This document shows, one piece after another, positions 10,616-20,454 of a stretch of 64,000 nucleotides of DNA. The translations under genes and the position numbers were made by a program. Source of the DNA: Streptomyces roseirectus. Its GTDB lineage: Bacteria; Actinomycetota; Actinomycetes; Streptomycetales; Streptomycetaceae. Each line of letters begins with the position of its first letter. Position 1 is the first letter of the stretch. The notes below the pieces were generated by a model. The model was not told where the DNA came from. It searched no databases and saw only the letters and a program-made list of their open reading frames with translations. Where the stretch lies: positions 4,192,001 through 4,256,000 of the forward strand of contig NZ_CP060828.1 in NCBI RefSeq assembly GCF_014489635.1, written 5' to 3'.

Positions 10616-11377
10616 TCAGTTGTTCAGCCTTGCGAACTTCCTTACCGCCAGTGGGAAGAACAGGGCCAGCAGGGCCAGGGGCCAGGCGACGGCCGTCCAG
10701 GTGTGGGATGCCTCCGCGCCGGGGGCGCCCAGCAGGTCCCGGACCGCTGTGGCCGTCTGGGAGAGGGGGTTCCAGTCGACGGCTGCGGCGAGCCAGGACG
10801 GCATCGATTCCGGGGCCGCGAGGGCGTTGGAGAGGAAGGCGACGGGCCAGATCAGGATCTGGACGGTCTGGATCAGTTCGGGGGTGCCGGCGATGAGGGC
10901 CAGGTGGATGCCGATCCAGAGCATCGCGAAGCGGAGGAGGAGCAGGAGGGCCAGGGCGGTGAGGAAGTTCGTCGGGGTGGTGTCGGGGCGCCAGCCCAGG
11001 GTGAGGGCCGTGGTCATGAGGACGGTCAGGGCGAGGGTCGAGCTGAGCATGTCTGCGGATGCTCGGCCGACGAGGACTGCGGCGTCCGACATGGGGAGGG
11101 AGCGGAAGCGGTCGATCACGCCCTTGGTCAAGTCCCTCGTGACGGCGGCCATCGTGTTCTCCAGGCCGAAGGCCATGGTCAGGGCCAGCATGCCGGGGAG
11201 GAGGTAGTCGAGGTAGTCGCCGGTCACGCCTCGTCCGCCGCCCATCAGGTAGCCGAACATCAGGAGGAGCATCACGGGGAAGAGGAGGCCGATGAGGAGG
11301 GGGGCGGGGTGGCGGGACCAGTGGGCCAGTTCTCGGCGGGTCATGGTCCAGGAGTCGGTGAGGGGGTGCGGGGGCAT
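10616..11377 (-). CDS. ABC-2 type transporter permease (DrrB-like)
   Basis: A 253-residue membrane protein with six predicted membrane segments and the ABC-2 signature [26 protein letters not shown], as in the daunorubicin exporter subunit DrrB. It lies downstream of its ATPase partner, separated by about 160 bp that hold a dispersed GC-rich repeat. The ATG at 11377 ([10 protein letters not shown]) is used; MTRREL 11 codons later is an alternative. The pair probably exports a hydrophobic compound; the substrate is unknown. Confidence 0.9.
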   Translation of the reverse strand: MPPHPLTDSWTMTRRELAHWSRHPAPLLIGLLFPVMLLLMFGYLMGGGRGVTGDYLDYLLPGMLALTMAFGLENTMAAVTRDLTKGVIDRFRSLPMSDAAVLVGRASADMLSSTLALTVLMTTALTLGWRPDTTPTNFLTALALLLLLRFAMLWIGIHLALIAGTPELIQTVQILIWPVAFLSNALAAPESMPSWLAAAVDWNPLSQTATAVRDLLGAPGAEASHTWTAVAWPLALLALFFPLAVRKFARLNN

Positions 11378-11423
11378 GGGGCCTCCGGTGCCGGGTTCGG
11401 GAGGGGTGGGGTGGTGCGTTGCG

Positions 11424-11498
11424 GGGTGCGGGTGCGTTGTGGTTGTTCGCGCCCACGCGGCGGAGCCGCATATCGATACAGCCCCGCGCCCCTGAAAG
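11424..11498. repeat. dispersed GC-rich intergenic repeat (long form)
   Basis: A 75-bp element beginning GGGTGCGGGTGCGTTGTGG and ending CAGCCCCGCGCCCCTGAAAG. Related copies lie at 19299-19522 (three) and 21227-21304. It separates the ABC ATPase and permease genes. It lacks coding capacity and looks like a short mobile or hairpin-forming element; I recall similar ...CCCCGCGCCCCTGA... elements as widespread in Streptomyces. Confidence 0.7.
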
Positions 11499-11538
11499 AC
11501 GTGGTGCTGCGCGGTGGTTGAGTGCGGGTTCGTCGTGG

Positions 11539-12570
<1,032 letters not shown>

Positions 12571-12585
12571 GGACGCTCCCCCTTT

Positions 12586-12601
12586 TAGTCAAAGTTGACT
12601 A
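12586..12601. promoter_or_regulatory. putative PadR operator 1
   Basis: Perfect inverted repeat TAGTCAA-AG-TTGACTA, 16 bp, about 15 bases upstream of the ABC ATPase start. AT-rich against a GC-rich background and typical in size of PadR or TetR half-site pairs. The assignment to the adjacent PadR protein is inference. Confidence 0.55.
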
Positions 12602-12636
12602 GTTGGCGGGGTCGAAGGTAACGGGGTCACGTCGAT

Positions 12637-12652
12637 TGGTCAAACTTGATTA
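12637..12652. promoter_or_regulatory. putative PadR operator 2 (imperfect copy)
   Basis: TGGTCAA-AC-TTGATTA, an imperfect version of the palindrome 50 bp away, with the same 7-2-7 geometry. It lies between the PadR stop and the first operator copy, so the two could frame the ABC operon promoter. Confidence 0.4.
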
Positions 12653-12705
12653 GCTGCGCCGATCGTCGAACAGACGTCGTCGGCAGCCGTCGTCGACCGT
12701 CGGCC

Positions 12706-13347
12706 TCAGCGATCGTCCCCGGGGTGCCTCTCCCCCGTCGCGTACGGGTTCTCCTGGCCCTCCGCCAGGACGCCGACGAACGGCTCGCCCTCCCCCGCGA
12801 AGGAGTACGCGCCGCCCTTGATGCGGGTGATCAGGCCCCGGGTCCACTCGGCCTCGCCGTCGGCCGTGTGGATCCAGAAGTGCATGATCTCGCCGATGTG
12901 GCCGAGCTGTTCGGGGCCGTCCTCCGGGATGTAGTAGTCGGTGACGGCCCCCCGCCAGCGCTCGATGCGCCGGATGCGCTCCTCCAGGAGGGTGATGACC
13001 TCCCCCCTCGGGAGGTCCACCATGCCGCCGAGGGCCGCCGACTTGACGTCCGTCTTCTGGTCGTACGAGGTCAGGGCCTCGCGCAGGAGGCGGAGGTATT
13101 CCTCGGTGCCGGCGGGGGTGATCTCGTACTCGGTGCGCGGGGGGCCGCCGACGGTCGAGGGGGCGATCTCGTGCTCGTGCAGGAAACCCTGTTTCGCCAT
13201 CTGTTTCAGGGCGTGGTAGATCGAGCCGGGCTTCGCGTTGGACCACTCGTGCGCGCCCCAGTACTCCAGGTCGCTGCGCACCTGGTAGCCGTGGGCCCGG
13301 CCGTGCTGACGGACCGCGTTCAGCACGAGGAGGCGGATCGCTGACAT
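12706..13347 (-). CDS. PadR family transcriptional regulator
   Basis: A 213-residue regulator. Residues 1-90 form the PadR winged helix (MSAIRLLVLNAVRQHGRAHGYQV, KPGSIYHALKQMAKQGFLHEHE, TEYEITPAGTEEYLRLL). The rest is a helical dimerisation/ligand domain (PadR-like C-terminal type). It lies directly upstream of the DrrAB-type ABC genes with palindromic sites between, the usual layout for a PadR repressor controlling an efflux pump. The inducer is unknown. Confidence 0.9.
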   Translation of the reverse strand: MSAIRLLVLNAVRQHGRAHGYQVRSDLEYWGAHEWSNAKPGSIYHALKQMAKQGFLHEHEIAPSTVGGPPRTEYEITPAGTEEYLRLLREALTSYDQKTDVKSAALGGMVDLPRGEVITLLEERIRRIERWRGAVTDYYIPEDGPEQLGHIGEIMHFWIHTADGEAEWTRGLITRIKGGAYSFAGEGEPFVGVLAEGQENPYATGERHPGDDR

Positions 13348-13365
13348 GCGGTCCAGGTTATGGGG

Positions 13366-13905
13366 TCAGCTTTTCGCCGCGAGGTCGACCAGCTCGAAGG
13401 CGGTCTTGCCGTCCAGGGACTCGCGGACGATGTCGGCGTGGCCGGCGTGCCTCGCGGTCTCCCGGATCAGGTGCAGGAGGACCCAGCGCAGGGAGACCCG
13501 GCCCTCCGGCGGGAACCAGGGCTGGTCCGGGAGCGCGAAGGTCCGGTCGAGGGTGTCGGCGCTCCTGATGAACGCCTCCGTCTCCGCCGCGACCTTCTCC
13601 CAGTACGCGAGCTGCTCCTCCACCGTCTCGTCGCCGACCAGCTGGAAACACTCGTGCCAGTTCGAGAACTCCCTGTGGACGGCCGGCTCCTCCCCCTTCG
13701 CCCGCGCGATCCAACTCTGCTCGACCTCCGCGACGTGCTTCACCAGGCCCCCGAGCGACAGCTCACTCGCACTCGGCTTCGACACCGCCTGCTCCTCCGT
13801 GAGCCCGAACACCGCCCGACGGATACCGCCACGCTGCTCCTCCAGGAACGCGAGCAGCGCGCCTCGCTCGTCGCCGGGGGCCTCTGCGGGAACGTGAGTG
13901 ACCAT
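13366..13905 (-). CDS. DinB/DUF664 family protein
   Basis: A protein of about 179 residues in the DinB four-helix metal-binding superfamily (mycothiol-dependent maleylpyruvate isomerase/DUF664 group). It shows LVKHVAEVEQSWI (first metal His region), the WHECF block and the C-terminal LHLIRETARHAGHADIVRE, which supplies two further histidines. The substrate is unknown; relatives are thiol S-transferases. The start at 13905 (MVTHVPAEAPGDERGALLAFL) is preferred over one 13 codons upstream. It lies 18 bp upstream of padR on the same strand. Confidence 0.88.
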   Translation of the reverse strand: MVTHVPAEAPGDERGALLAFLEEQRGGIRRAVFGLTEEQAVSKPSASELSLGGLVKHVAEVEQSWIARAKGEEPAVHREFSNWHECFQLVGDETVEEQLAYWEKVAAETEAFIRSADTLDRTFALPDQPWFPPEGRVSLRWVLLHLIRETARHAGHADIVRESLDGKTAFELVDLAAKS

Positions 13906-14227
13906 GGGTTTGCCTTTCGCCGGGGCGGGGTGGCTGACATCCATGAAGGTAGGGGAGATGTAGGTCAGATCCTGTCCGCGACGGGCGGGGATCGGAAACG
14001 AGCGTGCACGAGGCGTCGGGCTTCTGCGGTACCGGGAGGCTGAGAGGGGGCGCTGCGGGCCAAGGACGTCGGCGGCATCCAGGGGCGACTTCAGGGGAGG
14101 CCGGGCGAGAACGTCAAGGTGCCGCTGCGGAGGCGACGGCGCGAGGCGTGCGGGATCGTCGCGAGTCGGGCGGGCAGAAGGGGCCGGCCCTGCTCGGCGT
14201 CGCGGTGAGGAGGGGTCAACCAGGGGT
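13906..14227. other. intergenic stretch without recognisable gene
   Basis: About 320 bp between the aldehyde dehydrogenase stop and the DinB gene start. The open frames on the plus strand have poor codon bias and no family resemblance. No clear hairpin, repeat or promoter seen. Confidence 0.5.
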
Positions 14228-15691
14228 TCAGAAGGGGAACTTGCTGCGGCCCCGTTGGACTGAGATCCACTTGAGAGTGGTGAAGGCGTCCAGGGTGGGT
14301 TCGCCGTTGAGGCGGCCTATGCCGGAGTGTTTTTCGCCGCCGAAGGGGATGAGGGGTTCGTCGTGGATGGTGCCGTCGTTGACGTGGAACATGCCGGTGT
14401 CGATGCGTTTGGCGAAGGTCACGCCGCGTTCGACGTCGGCCGTGTGGACGGCGCCGCTGAGGCCGTAGGGGGAGTCGTTGACGATGCGGATGGCCTCCTC
14501 CTCGCCGTCGAAGGGGACCAACAGCGCGACCGGGCCGAAGATCTCCTTGTGCAGCAACGCCGAATGGCTCGGGACGTCCGTCAACACCGAGGGTTCTACG
14601 AGGTTGTTGGTGGTCTCGCCGCGGACCAGGACCGTCGCGCCCTCGGCCACCGCCTGGTCGACCGCGGCCGTCACGGCGTTCGCCTGGAGGGAGTTGATGA
14701 CCGGGCCGATGACGGTCTGAGGGTCACTGGGGTCGCCGGTCTTCAACGTCTTCACCTTGGCGACGAACTTCTCCGTGAACTCGTCGGCGACGGAGCGGTC
14801 GACGAGGACACGGTTCGCGGCCATGCAGACCTGGCCCTGGTCGACGTAGCGGCTGAAGACGGCCGCGTCGACGGCGTAGTCGATGTCCGCGTCGTCGAGC
14901 ACCACCAGCGCGCTGTTGCCACCCAACTCCAGGACCGTCCGCTTGAGTTGGGCCGCACAGACGGTGGCGATGTGGCGGCCGATCTTGTCAGAGCCGGTGA
15001 AGGAGATGACCTTGGGGACGGGGTGCTCGATGAAGGCGTCGCCGATCTCGGCTATGTCCGTGAGGACCACGTTCAGCAGGCCGGCGGGCAGACCCGCGTC
15101 CTCGAAGAACTTGGCGATCAGGGTGCCGCCGACGATCGGCGTCTCCTGGTGCGGCTTCAGGACGACCGCGTTGCCGAGGGCAAGCGCCGAGGCGACCGGC
15201 TTGATCGACAGCAGGAAGGGGAAGTTGAAGGGGCTGATGACACCGACGACACCGACGGGCTCCCGGTAGAGGCGGTTCTCCTTGCCCTCGATCGGGGACG
15301 GCAGGAGTCTCCCTTCGAGGCGCAGCGTCAACTGGGCCGCCTCGCGCAGGAATTCCTTCGCGAGGCCGATCTCGAAGCGGGCCTTGAGGTGGGTGCCGCC
15401 GAGTTCGGAGACGATGAAGTCGGTGATCAGCTGCTCGCGGTCCTCGACGAGACGCAGGACGCGTTCGAAGACGTCGCGGCGGGTGTAGGGGTTGGTCGCG
15501 GCCCACTCGCGCTGGGCGCGCTGGGCGGCGCGGTACGCCTGGTCGACCTCGTCGATCGTCGCGATCGTGATGGAGGCGAGTTTGACGCCGTCGTACGGGT
15601 TGACGTCGATGATGTCCCAGGAGCCGGTGCCGGAACGCCACTCACCGTCGATGAACTGCTGAGCCAGGTCGGTGAAGTCGGAGGACGACAT
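14228..15691 (-). CDS. NAD(P)-dependent aldehyde dehydrogenase
   Basis: A 487-residue aldehyde dehydrogenase resembling benzaldehyde/vanillin dehydrogenases. The general-base glutamate is in VLELGGNSALVVLDDAD and the nucleophilic cysteine in DQGQVCMAANRVLV; the cofactor-binding VISPFNFPF and FTGSDKIGR motifs are present. The C-terminal EKHSGIGRLNG motif is intact. The ATG at 15691 (MSSSDFTDLAQQF) follows AGGGATCAC at good spacing. It stands alone between an XRE regulator and a DinB protein; the aldehyde substrate is unknown. Confidence 0.93.
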   Translation of the reverse strand: MSSSDFTDLAQQFIDGEWRSGTGSWDIIDVNPYDGVKLASITIATIDEVDQAYRAAQRAQREWAATNPYTRRDVFERVLRLVEDREQLITDFIVSELGGTHLKARFEIGLAKEFLREAAQLTLRLEGRLLPSPIEGKENRLYREPVGVVGVISPFNFPFLLSIKPVASALALGNAVVLKPHQETPIVGGTLIAKFFEDAGLPAGLLNVVLTDIAEIGDAFIEHPVPKVISFTGSDKIGRHIATVCAAQLKRTVLELGGNSALVVLDDADIDYAVDAAVFSRYVDQGQVCMAANRVLVDRSVADEFTEKFVAKVKTLKTGDPSDPQTVIGPVINSLQANAVTAAVDQAVAEGATVLVRGETTNNLVEPSVLTDVPSHSALLHKEIFGPVALLVPFDGEEEAIRIVNDSPYGLSGAVHTADVERGVTFAKRIDTGMFHVNDGTIHDEPLIPFGGEKHSGIGRLNGEPTLDAFTTLKWISVQRGRSKFPF

Positions 15692-15902
15692 GTGATCCCT
15701 CAATCCCTTGCCGCCGAAGCAGTGGAGGCAGACCCCCGCGATCCGTCTCCGAACAGCCGTTCAAGCTGATCACACGTCATCGTACTGACGAATACGGGCC
15801 GTTGGAGGAGAAGTTGTTCAACAGGCAAGCAACCACGCCGTGTTCATAGGGTTTTCCCTATCCCACGGAGGACGACGCTTGCCGGTTCAACTGACGTTTA
15901 CA

Positions 15903-16763
15903 TCAAGAGAGTTGCAGCAGACCCCGCAGGAGGTCCCGGCTCTCCGCCGGGGACGGGCTGTCGTCCTGGAGTTCGCGCAGAACCTGCTCGTACTGCGCGA
16001 CGTCCTCACGTTTGTCGAGGTACAGCGCGCTGGTGAGCTGTTCCAGGTAGACGACGTCCGAGAGGTCGGACTCGGGGAAGCTGAGGATGCTGAACGCGCC
16101 GGACTCCGCCGTGTGGCCGCCGAAGCTGAACGGCATCACCTGGAGGCGGACGTTGGGCCGCTCGGAGAAGTCGATGAGGTGCTGGAGCTGCCCGCGCATC
16201 ACCTCGCGGTCACCGTAGGGACGGCGCAGACCGGCCTCGTCGAGCACGACGTGGACGTCGGGCGGGTTCTCGGAGACGAGGTACTTCTGGCGCTCCAGGC
16301 GCAGCGCGACCCGGCGGTCGATGTCGGCGGCGGAGGCGTTCTTCATGCCCCGGGCGACGACGGCGTGCGCGTACGCCTCGGTCTGGAGGAGGCCGGGGAC
16401 GAACTGCACCTCGTAGGAGCGGATCAGGCAGGCGGCGCCTTCGAGGCCGACGTAGGTGGGGAACCAGGACGGCAGGACGTCGGAGTAGCTGTGCCACCAG
16501 CCGGCCACGTTGGCCTCCCGGGCGAGGCCGACGAGGGCGGCGCGCTCGGCGTCGTCCGTGATCCCGTACAGCGTCAGCAGGTCCTCGACGTCCCGCGTCT
16601 TGAAGCTCACCCGGCCCAGCTCCATCCGACTGATCTTGGACTCGGAGGCGCGGATCGAGTAGCCCGCGGCCTCGCGTGTGATGCCCCGTGACTCCCGCAG
16701 CCGCCTGAGTTGCGAGCCGAGCAGCATGCGCCGCACCACCGATCCGGGCTCTCCCGCGCTCAC
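15903..16763 (-). CDS. helix-turn-helix regulator (XRE, DUF5753 type)
   Basis: A 286-residue regulator with an N-terminal XRE helix-turn-helix (LLGSQLRRLRESRGITREAAG, SESKISRMELGR) and the DUF5753 C-terminal domain (VPGLLQTEAYAHAVV, VVLDEAGLRRPYGD, VRLQVMPFSFGGHTAESGAFSI). Such proteins pair with DUF397 proteins and RsbW-type ATPases in Streptomyces developmental loci (whiJ/abaA-like), as here. The GTG at 16763 is the usual start; longer in-frame starts lack support. Divergent from the RsbW-like gene. Confidence 0.92.
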   Translation of the reverse strand: MSAGEPGSVVRRMLLGSQLRRLRESRGITREAAGYSIRASESKISRMELGRVSFKTRDVEDLLTLYGITDDAERAALVGLAREANVAGWWHSYSDVLPSWFPTYVGLEGAACLIRSYEVQFVPGLLQTEAYAHAVVARGMKNASAADIDRRVALRLERQKYLVSENPPDVHVVLDEAGLRRPYGDREVMRGQLQHLIDFSERPNVRLQVMPFSFGGHTAESGAFSILSFPESDLSDVVYLEQLTSALYLDKREDVAQYEQVLRELQDDSPSPAESRDLLRGLLQLS

Positions 16764-17092
16764 GTTCGCCAGCCTCCCCAACCGTCTCCAGGGCCCGAAG
16801 TCTGCCACTAAATCACTCCGAGCAGTACTCGCCCGATTACAGAGACGGAAAGAAGTCAAACCTTCCTCGTGGGACCGCGCAAGAGCGCGGGCGGGAGAAG
16901 GGAGGGAGAACACAGGGTTCACGGGAGGGTTGTGCGAGAAGTTGGCGGAAAAAATGACCAACAACTGAGACTAGCGACTCATTCCGGGCGCGTGCACGTG
17001 CATCTGCCCTTGCATCCGCCGGTCGCATCCGAAACCATGGTCTCGCGCCACCGCTGCATCGCAACGACCGCGAATTCCCGGGAGTGCCTCGC
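16764..17092. promoter_or_regulatory. divergent promoter region of XRE and RsbW-like genes
   Basis: About 330 bp without a gene between two divergent regulators. It contains the 25-bp GTGCACGTGCATC motif (16990-17014) that recurs upstream of the DUF397 gene. No clear -10/-35 pair was assigned. Confidence 0.5.
16990..17014 (+). promoter_or_regulatory. shared upstream motif, copy 1
   Basis: GCGTGCACGTGCATCTGC followed by a TGCA step. It lies 78 bp before the RsbW-like start. The same 25-bp layout, with only two differing bases in the YCW linker, is found in the opposite orientation 87 bp before the DUF397 start. It contains the palindrome GTGCAC(G)TGCA-type core, so it is probably a common operator. 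Confidence 0.55.
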
Positions 17093-17602
17093 ATGGGGAC
17101 GAATGGATCGACCATGCTCAAGCCATTACGGCAGGGCCTTCCGCCGCTGGATCCCGCGGCCGTGTCCAACGCCGCTTCCTGCGCGCTGCCCGCCCGCCTC
17201 GAAGCGGTGCGCGAGGCACGGCAGTTCACCCGCCGCACGCTCGGACAGTGGGACGTCGGCGACCGTTTCGACGACATCTGTCTGGTCGTCTCCGAACTCG
17301 TCACCAACGCGCTGCGGCACGGACTGCCGTCCGCCGAGGCCGAGTCGAACGGCTGCGCCGACCACCAGCCGCCCGTGCGGCTGCACTTGATGCGGTGGAC
17401 CGGACGGCTGGTGTGCGCGGTGCGCGACCCCGGGCGGACGACGCCCGAGGCGCGCGAGAGCGACGACTTCTCGGCGGAGTCCGGGCGCGGGCTCTTCCTC
17501 GTCGACTCCTTCGCCGACAGCTGGGGCTGGCATCCGCTGGCCGGCGCGCTCGGCGGCAAGGTCGTGTGGGCCCTGTTCGGGCTGGGCACACCCGTCGAGT
17601 AG
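17093..17602 (+). CDS. RsbW-like ATP-binding regulatory kinase (anti-sigma factor type)
   Basis: A 169-residue HATPase_c protein of the Streptomyces serine-protein-kinase/anti-sigma group. It has the N-box LVVSELVTNALRHG, the G1-like AVRDPGR and the G2 box ESGRGLFLVDSFADSWG. ATP-binding residues look intact. Its partner sigma factor or anti-anti-sigma factor is not in view. The ATG at 17093 (MGTNGSTMLKPL) is used; a GTG three codons earlier also exists. It sits with XRE and DUF397 genes, a recurrent set in Streptomyces. Confidence 0.92.
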   Translation: MGTNGSTMLKPLRQGLPPLDPAAVSNAASCALPARLEAVREARQFTRRTLGQWDVGDRFDDICLVVSELVTNALRHGLPSAEAESNGCADHQPPVRLHLMRWTGRLVCAVRDPGRTTPEARESDDFSAESGRGLFLVDSFADSWGWHPLAGALGGKVVWALFGLGTPVE

Positions 17603-17699
17603 CCCCGCTGGAGGAGTACGGGCGCGGGCGCGCGAGTTCTACGCGCGTCACCGACCCTCGGTGTACCGACGCGGCCGCCCGGTCAGGCAGCGGCCGCGC

Positions 17700-17960
17700 T
17701 CAGCCCACGATCAGGTGGTCGAACTCGCCGTCCTTGACGCCGAGCAGCATGGCCTCGATCTCCGCGCGCGTGTAGACGAGCGCCGGGCCGTCCGGGAAGC
17801 GCGAGTTGCGCACCGCGACGTCGCCGCCGGGCAGGCGCGCGAACTCCACGCAGTTTCCCTGCGAGTTGCTGTGCCTGCTCTTCTGCCAGGCCACTCCGTG
17901 CAACTGCGTGGCCTTCATGCCGTTATACACGTCGCGTCCCCCGTCAACGTCGTGGTCCAC
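17700..17960 (-). CDS. DUF397 domain protein
   Basis: A protein of about 86 residues. The DUF397 core is WQKSRHSNSQGNCVEFARL, DVAVRNSRFPDGPALVYTRAEIEAMLLG and KDGEFDHL. Genes of this family are co-located with XRE/DUF5753 regulators and are thought to act with or against them. The GTG at 17960 follows GGGAG at seven bases; an ATG at 17918 (MKATQLHGVAW) is the alternative. The 25-bp motif shared with the RsbW-like gene lies upstream. Confidence 0.9.
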   Translation of the reverse strand: MDHDVDGGRDVYNGMKATQLHGVAWQKSRHSNSQGNCVEFARLPGGDVAVRNSRFPDGPALVYTRAEIEAMLLGVKDGEFDHLIVG

Positions 17961-18507
17961 AGGTCGCTCCCTGGTGGTGCACAAGGCTCATGTGTCCATT
18001 GGTGCAGTGGTCAACTGTCCGGATCATAACTCCGTTCATGTGCAGTTGCATGAGCAGATGCACGTGCACGCGGCGTGCCGCCATGGTTACAGGTTTTGAC
18101 GCGCGTTTTACCGAACGCGTTCCTCGGGCACGCACCTACAAGGACGCACGACCCGGCCTCGGTGTTCCTGTCTTCAACCGTTTGGTCCAGTCCGGTTGTT
18201 GGCCGGATCATGACCCTCCGGCGGACGGCCGGGCTCCACTTGCGGCACCATACGGCGCCCGGTCCGGGGAACGGGGTGGGGCTGAGGTGCGGACGTGGTG
18301 CGAGTGCTGTGTGGGCGGCCCCGGGATACGGCTCCCGCCGGGGGTGCGGTCAGGTGTTCGGCTGAGCGCGGGTACGGGAGCCTCCGACTGTGGCTCCGGG
18401 GCGGACGTAGCCCGCAATGACGCGAGGGGCGGGAGGCTGTTCGGGACAACTCCCGTAAGCCTTCCGCCCCTTGTGGGGTTTCGCCGTCAACTGCCGGCCG
18501 CGTGGCG
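17961..18507. other. long intergenic region upstream of the DUF397 gene
   Basis: About 550 bp with no convincing gene. The left part is relatively AT-rich and carries the shared 25-bp motif at 18047-18071 and several TGCA repeats. The right part is GC-rich with no clear structure. Confidence 0.5.
18047..18071 (-). promoter_or_regulatory. shared upstream motif, copy 2
   Basis: Reverse-oriented copy of the motif at 16990-17014, with 18 identical bases at its core, 87 bp upstream of the DUF397 GTG. Its orientation relative to the downstream gene matches copy 1. Confidence 0.55.
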
Positions 18508-18744
18508 TTACTTCGACGCGTACGGCAGCAGGGCCATCTCCCGCGCGTTCTTGATCGCCCTCGACAGGGCGCGCTGCTGCTGGGCCGTGACCCTGGTGAC
18601 CCGGCGGCTGCGGATCTTGCCGCGGTCCGAGATGAACTTCCGCAGGAGGTCGGTGTCCTTGTAGTCGATGTACGTGATGCCCGCCTGGTCCAGGGGGTTG
18701 GGGCGGGACTTGGGGGGCTTGCGGTCGAACTTGCGGGGCGGCAT
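18508..18744 (-). CDS. rpsR: 30S ribosomal protein S18 (zinc-independent paralogue)
   Basis: A 78-residue S18 with the family core [22 protein letters not shown] and [29 protein letters not shown]. It contains no cysteines, as in the C- paralogues produced under zinc limitation. The start overlaps the stop of the upstream cobW-like gene (ATGA), so translation is coupled. It is the last gene of the minus-strand operon L33-L31-CobW-S18, whose Zur-box-like site lies at 20633-20647. Confidence 0.95.
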   Translation of the reverse strand: MPPRKFDRKPPKSRPNPLDQAGITYIDYKDTDLLRKFISDRGKIRSRRVTRVTAQQQRALSRAIKNAREMALLPYASK

Positions 18745-20198
18745 CAGATCTCCAGGAGGGTGTCGAAGGCGGGGGGCAGGTGTTTCCAGGCGGTGCGGCC
18801 CGCCGCGTATTCGGCGTCCGTCAACAGGCAGGACTCCAGGAGGCTTTCGAGGCCGTCGCGGTCCAGGCCCGGGGAGGTGAAGACCAGGTGCTGGCAGCAG
18901 TCGCCGTGTTCCGGGTGCCAGTCCAGGGCGGCGGCGGCTCGGCGGACCGGGGGGACCATCTCCCAGGCCGCGTCCGGGAGGGACGCGAGCCAAGGGCCTG
19001 CGGCCTCCACGCAGAGGGCTCCGCCTGCGGCGTCCCAGTGCAGGAGGACGTCCGGCTTGTCCGCCAGCCAGAAGCGGCCCCGGCTGCGGGCTGCCGCGCA
19101 GGTCAGGTCCTCCAGGGCCGCGTAGAGGCGTTCCGGGTGGAAGGGGCGGGAGCGGTGCCAGACGAAGGTGGTGACGCCGTGGTTGTCCGCTTCTGCCGGG
19201 AGGAGGGCGCAGGCGGGGTGTTGGGCTGCGGCTGCGGCTTCCACGTCGAAGCCGGCTAGGGCTTCGCGGGCGAGGGGGGTGGGTTGGGGCGCGTTGGCGG
19301 GTGCGGGTGCGTTGTGGCCGTTCGCGCAGTTCCCCGCGCCCCTGAGGTCCGTGGAGGGTTCAGGTGCTTCGTTTGCTGCGGGTGCGTCGTGGCTTGTCGC
19401 GCCGTTCCCCGCGCCCCTGAGGTCCGTGGCCCGCTGAGGGGATTCGTCGGGTGCGGGAGCGTCGTGGTTGGTCGCGCCCCGCGGCGGAGCCGCAGATTGA
19501 TCCAGCCCCGCGCCCCTAAAAGCCTCTGCGTCAGCCTCGTTTGCCAGTAGGGCGTCCCAGTCCACCTCTGTGGGGTTTATGCCCGCCAGGTCCCCTTCCT
19601 GGTGGCCGCCTGTTATGGGGACCTGGCGGGCTGTCGGGTGGAGTTGGGTGAGGAGTTCGCGGTCTTCTTCGTCTGCGTCGGGGGAATCGAGGATCGCTAG
19701 GACTGGGGCGTATTCCAACTGGCGGGCGAAGGTGTCGGCGATGGTGCGTTGGTCGGTGGGGGCGGCGGCGAGGCCGGCGTCGGCGAGGTCGTCGCCGTTG
19801 CCGAGGTAGGGGAGGAGGAGGGCGGGGTCTACGGCTGTGATGACGCCGGTGACGTCTAGGCCGCCCGCTGCTACTACCTCCGCCATGGCCTTTGGCTCCA
19901 CCGAGTCCCAGAGTTCGACGATCGCCAGCGGGGTCTCGTCGGCGCGGGAGAGGCGGCGGAGTTCGGGGACCAGGTCCTCGCGGAGCGCGCAGCAGGCGCA
20001 GTCGTTCGAGAGGGGGGCCTCGCCGGTCTCCCGGATGCCCGTGGCGTCCTGGATGGTGCGGATCACCTTGCCCGAGACGGCCGTCGCGAGGTCGTGGTGG
20101 AGGACGACGCTGCCGGGGACGTCCCTCAGGAGCTGTGCGACCGTCGCCTTGCGGGCCGCCGTGTGCAGCCCGCCGACGATCACGACGGACAGGCTCAC
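18744..20198 (-). CDS. CobW/COG0523-like GTP-binding protein in the zinc-starvation operon
   Basis: About 484 residues of the CobW/COG0523 metallochaperone superfamily. The CxCC metal motif is present in [12 protein letters not shown] and the C-terminal CobW domain is clear ([18 protein letters not shown]). The P-loop is degenerate ([17 protein letters not shown] rather than GxxGxGKT), so GTPase activity is doubtful. Three copies of a dispersed GC-rich repeat are embedded in frame between the two domains, encoding an Ala/Pro/Asp-rich linker ([20 protein letters not shown], three times). Its GTG start overlaps the L31 stop and its stop overlaps the S18 start. Probably Zur-regulated. Confidence 0.85.
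   Translation of the reverse strand: MSLSVVIVGGLHTAARKATVAQLLRDVPGSVVLHHDLATAVSGKVIRTIQDATGIRETGEAPLSNDCACCALREDLVPELRRLSRADETPLAIVELWDSVEPKAMAEVVAAGGLDVTGVITAVDPALLLPYLGNGDDLADAGLAAAPTDQRTIADTFARQLEYAPVLAILDSPDADEEDRELLTQLHPTARQVPITGGHQEGDLAGINPTEVDWDALLANEADAEAFRGAGLDQSAAPPRGATNHDAPAPDESPQRATDLRGAGNGATSHDAPAANEAPEPSTDLRGAGNCANGHNAPAPANAPQPTPLAREALAGFDVEAAAAAQHPACALLPAEADNHGVTTFVWHRSRPFHPERLYAALEDLTCAAARSRGRFWLADKPDVLLHWDAAGGALCVEAAGPWLASLPDAAWEMVPPVRRAAAALDWHPEHGDCCQHLVFTSPGLDRDGLESLLESCLLTDAEYAAGRTAWKHLPPAFDTLLEI
19299..19522. repeat. three dispersed GC-rich repeats inside the cobW-like gene
   Basis: Two short-form copies (about 19299-19353 and 19379-19429, each with GTTCCCCGCGCCCCTGAGGTCC) and one long-form copy (19449-19522, ...CAGCCCCGCGCCCCTAAAAG). 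All keep the reading frame of the host gene open. Related to the elements at 11424-11498 and 21227-21304. Confidence 0.75.
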
Positions 20199-20449
20199 GC
20201 GCCCGCCCGCTTTCCGTAGCGCTTCTCGAAGCGTTCGACGCGGCCGGCCGTGTCCAGGACGCGGGCCGTGCCGGTGTAGAAGGGGTGGCTGACGTTCGAG
20301 ATCTCGACGTCCACGACCGGGTAGGTCTGGCCGTCCTCCCACTCGATCGTCTTCTCGCTCGTCATCGTCGAGCGGGTCAGGAAGGCGTAGTTCGCGGCAC
20401 GGTCACGGAAGACGACGGGCCCGTACGCCGGGTGGATTCCCTCTCGCAT
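20195..20449 (-). CDS. rpmE2: 50S ribosomal protein L31, type B
   Basis: An 84-residue type B L31 ([57 protein letters not shown]). It lacks the zinc-binding cysteines of type A L31 and is the form made when zinc is scarce. It overlaps the cobW-like start by four bases and lies six bases downstream of the L33 stop. Confidence 0.96.
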   Translation of the reverse strand: MREGIHPAYGPVVFRDRAANYAFLTRSTMTSEKTIEWEDGQTYPVVDVEISNVSHPFYTGTARVLDTAGRVERFEKRYGKRAGA

Positions 20450-20454
20450 GGCTT

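Noticed and set aside
14004..14468. Plus-strand gene of about 154 residues
   Set aside because: Overlaps the end of the aldehyde dehydrogenase and lacks coding bias.
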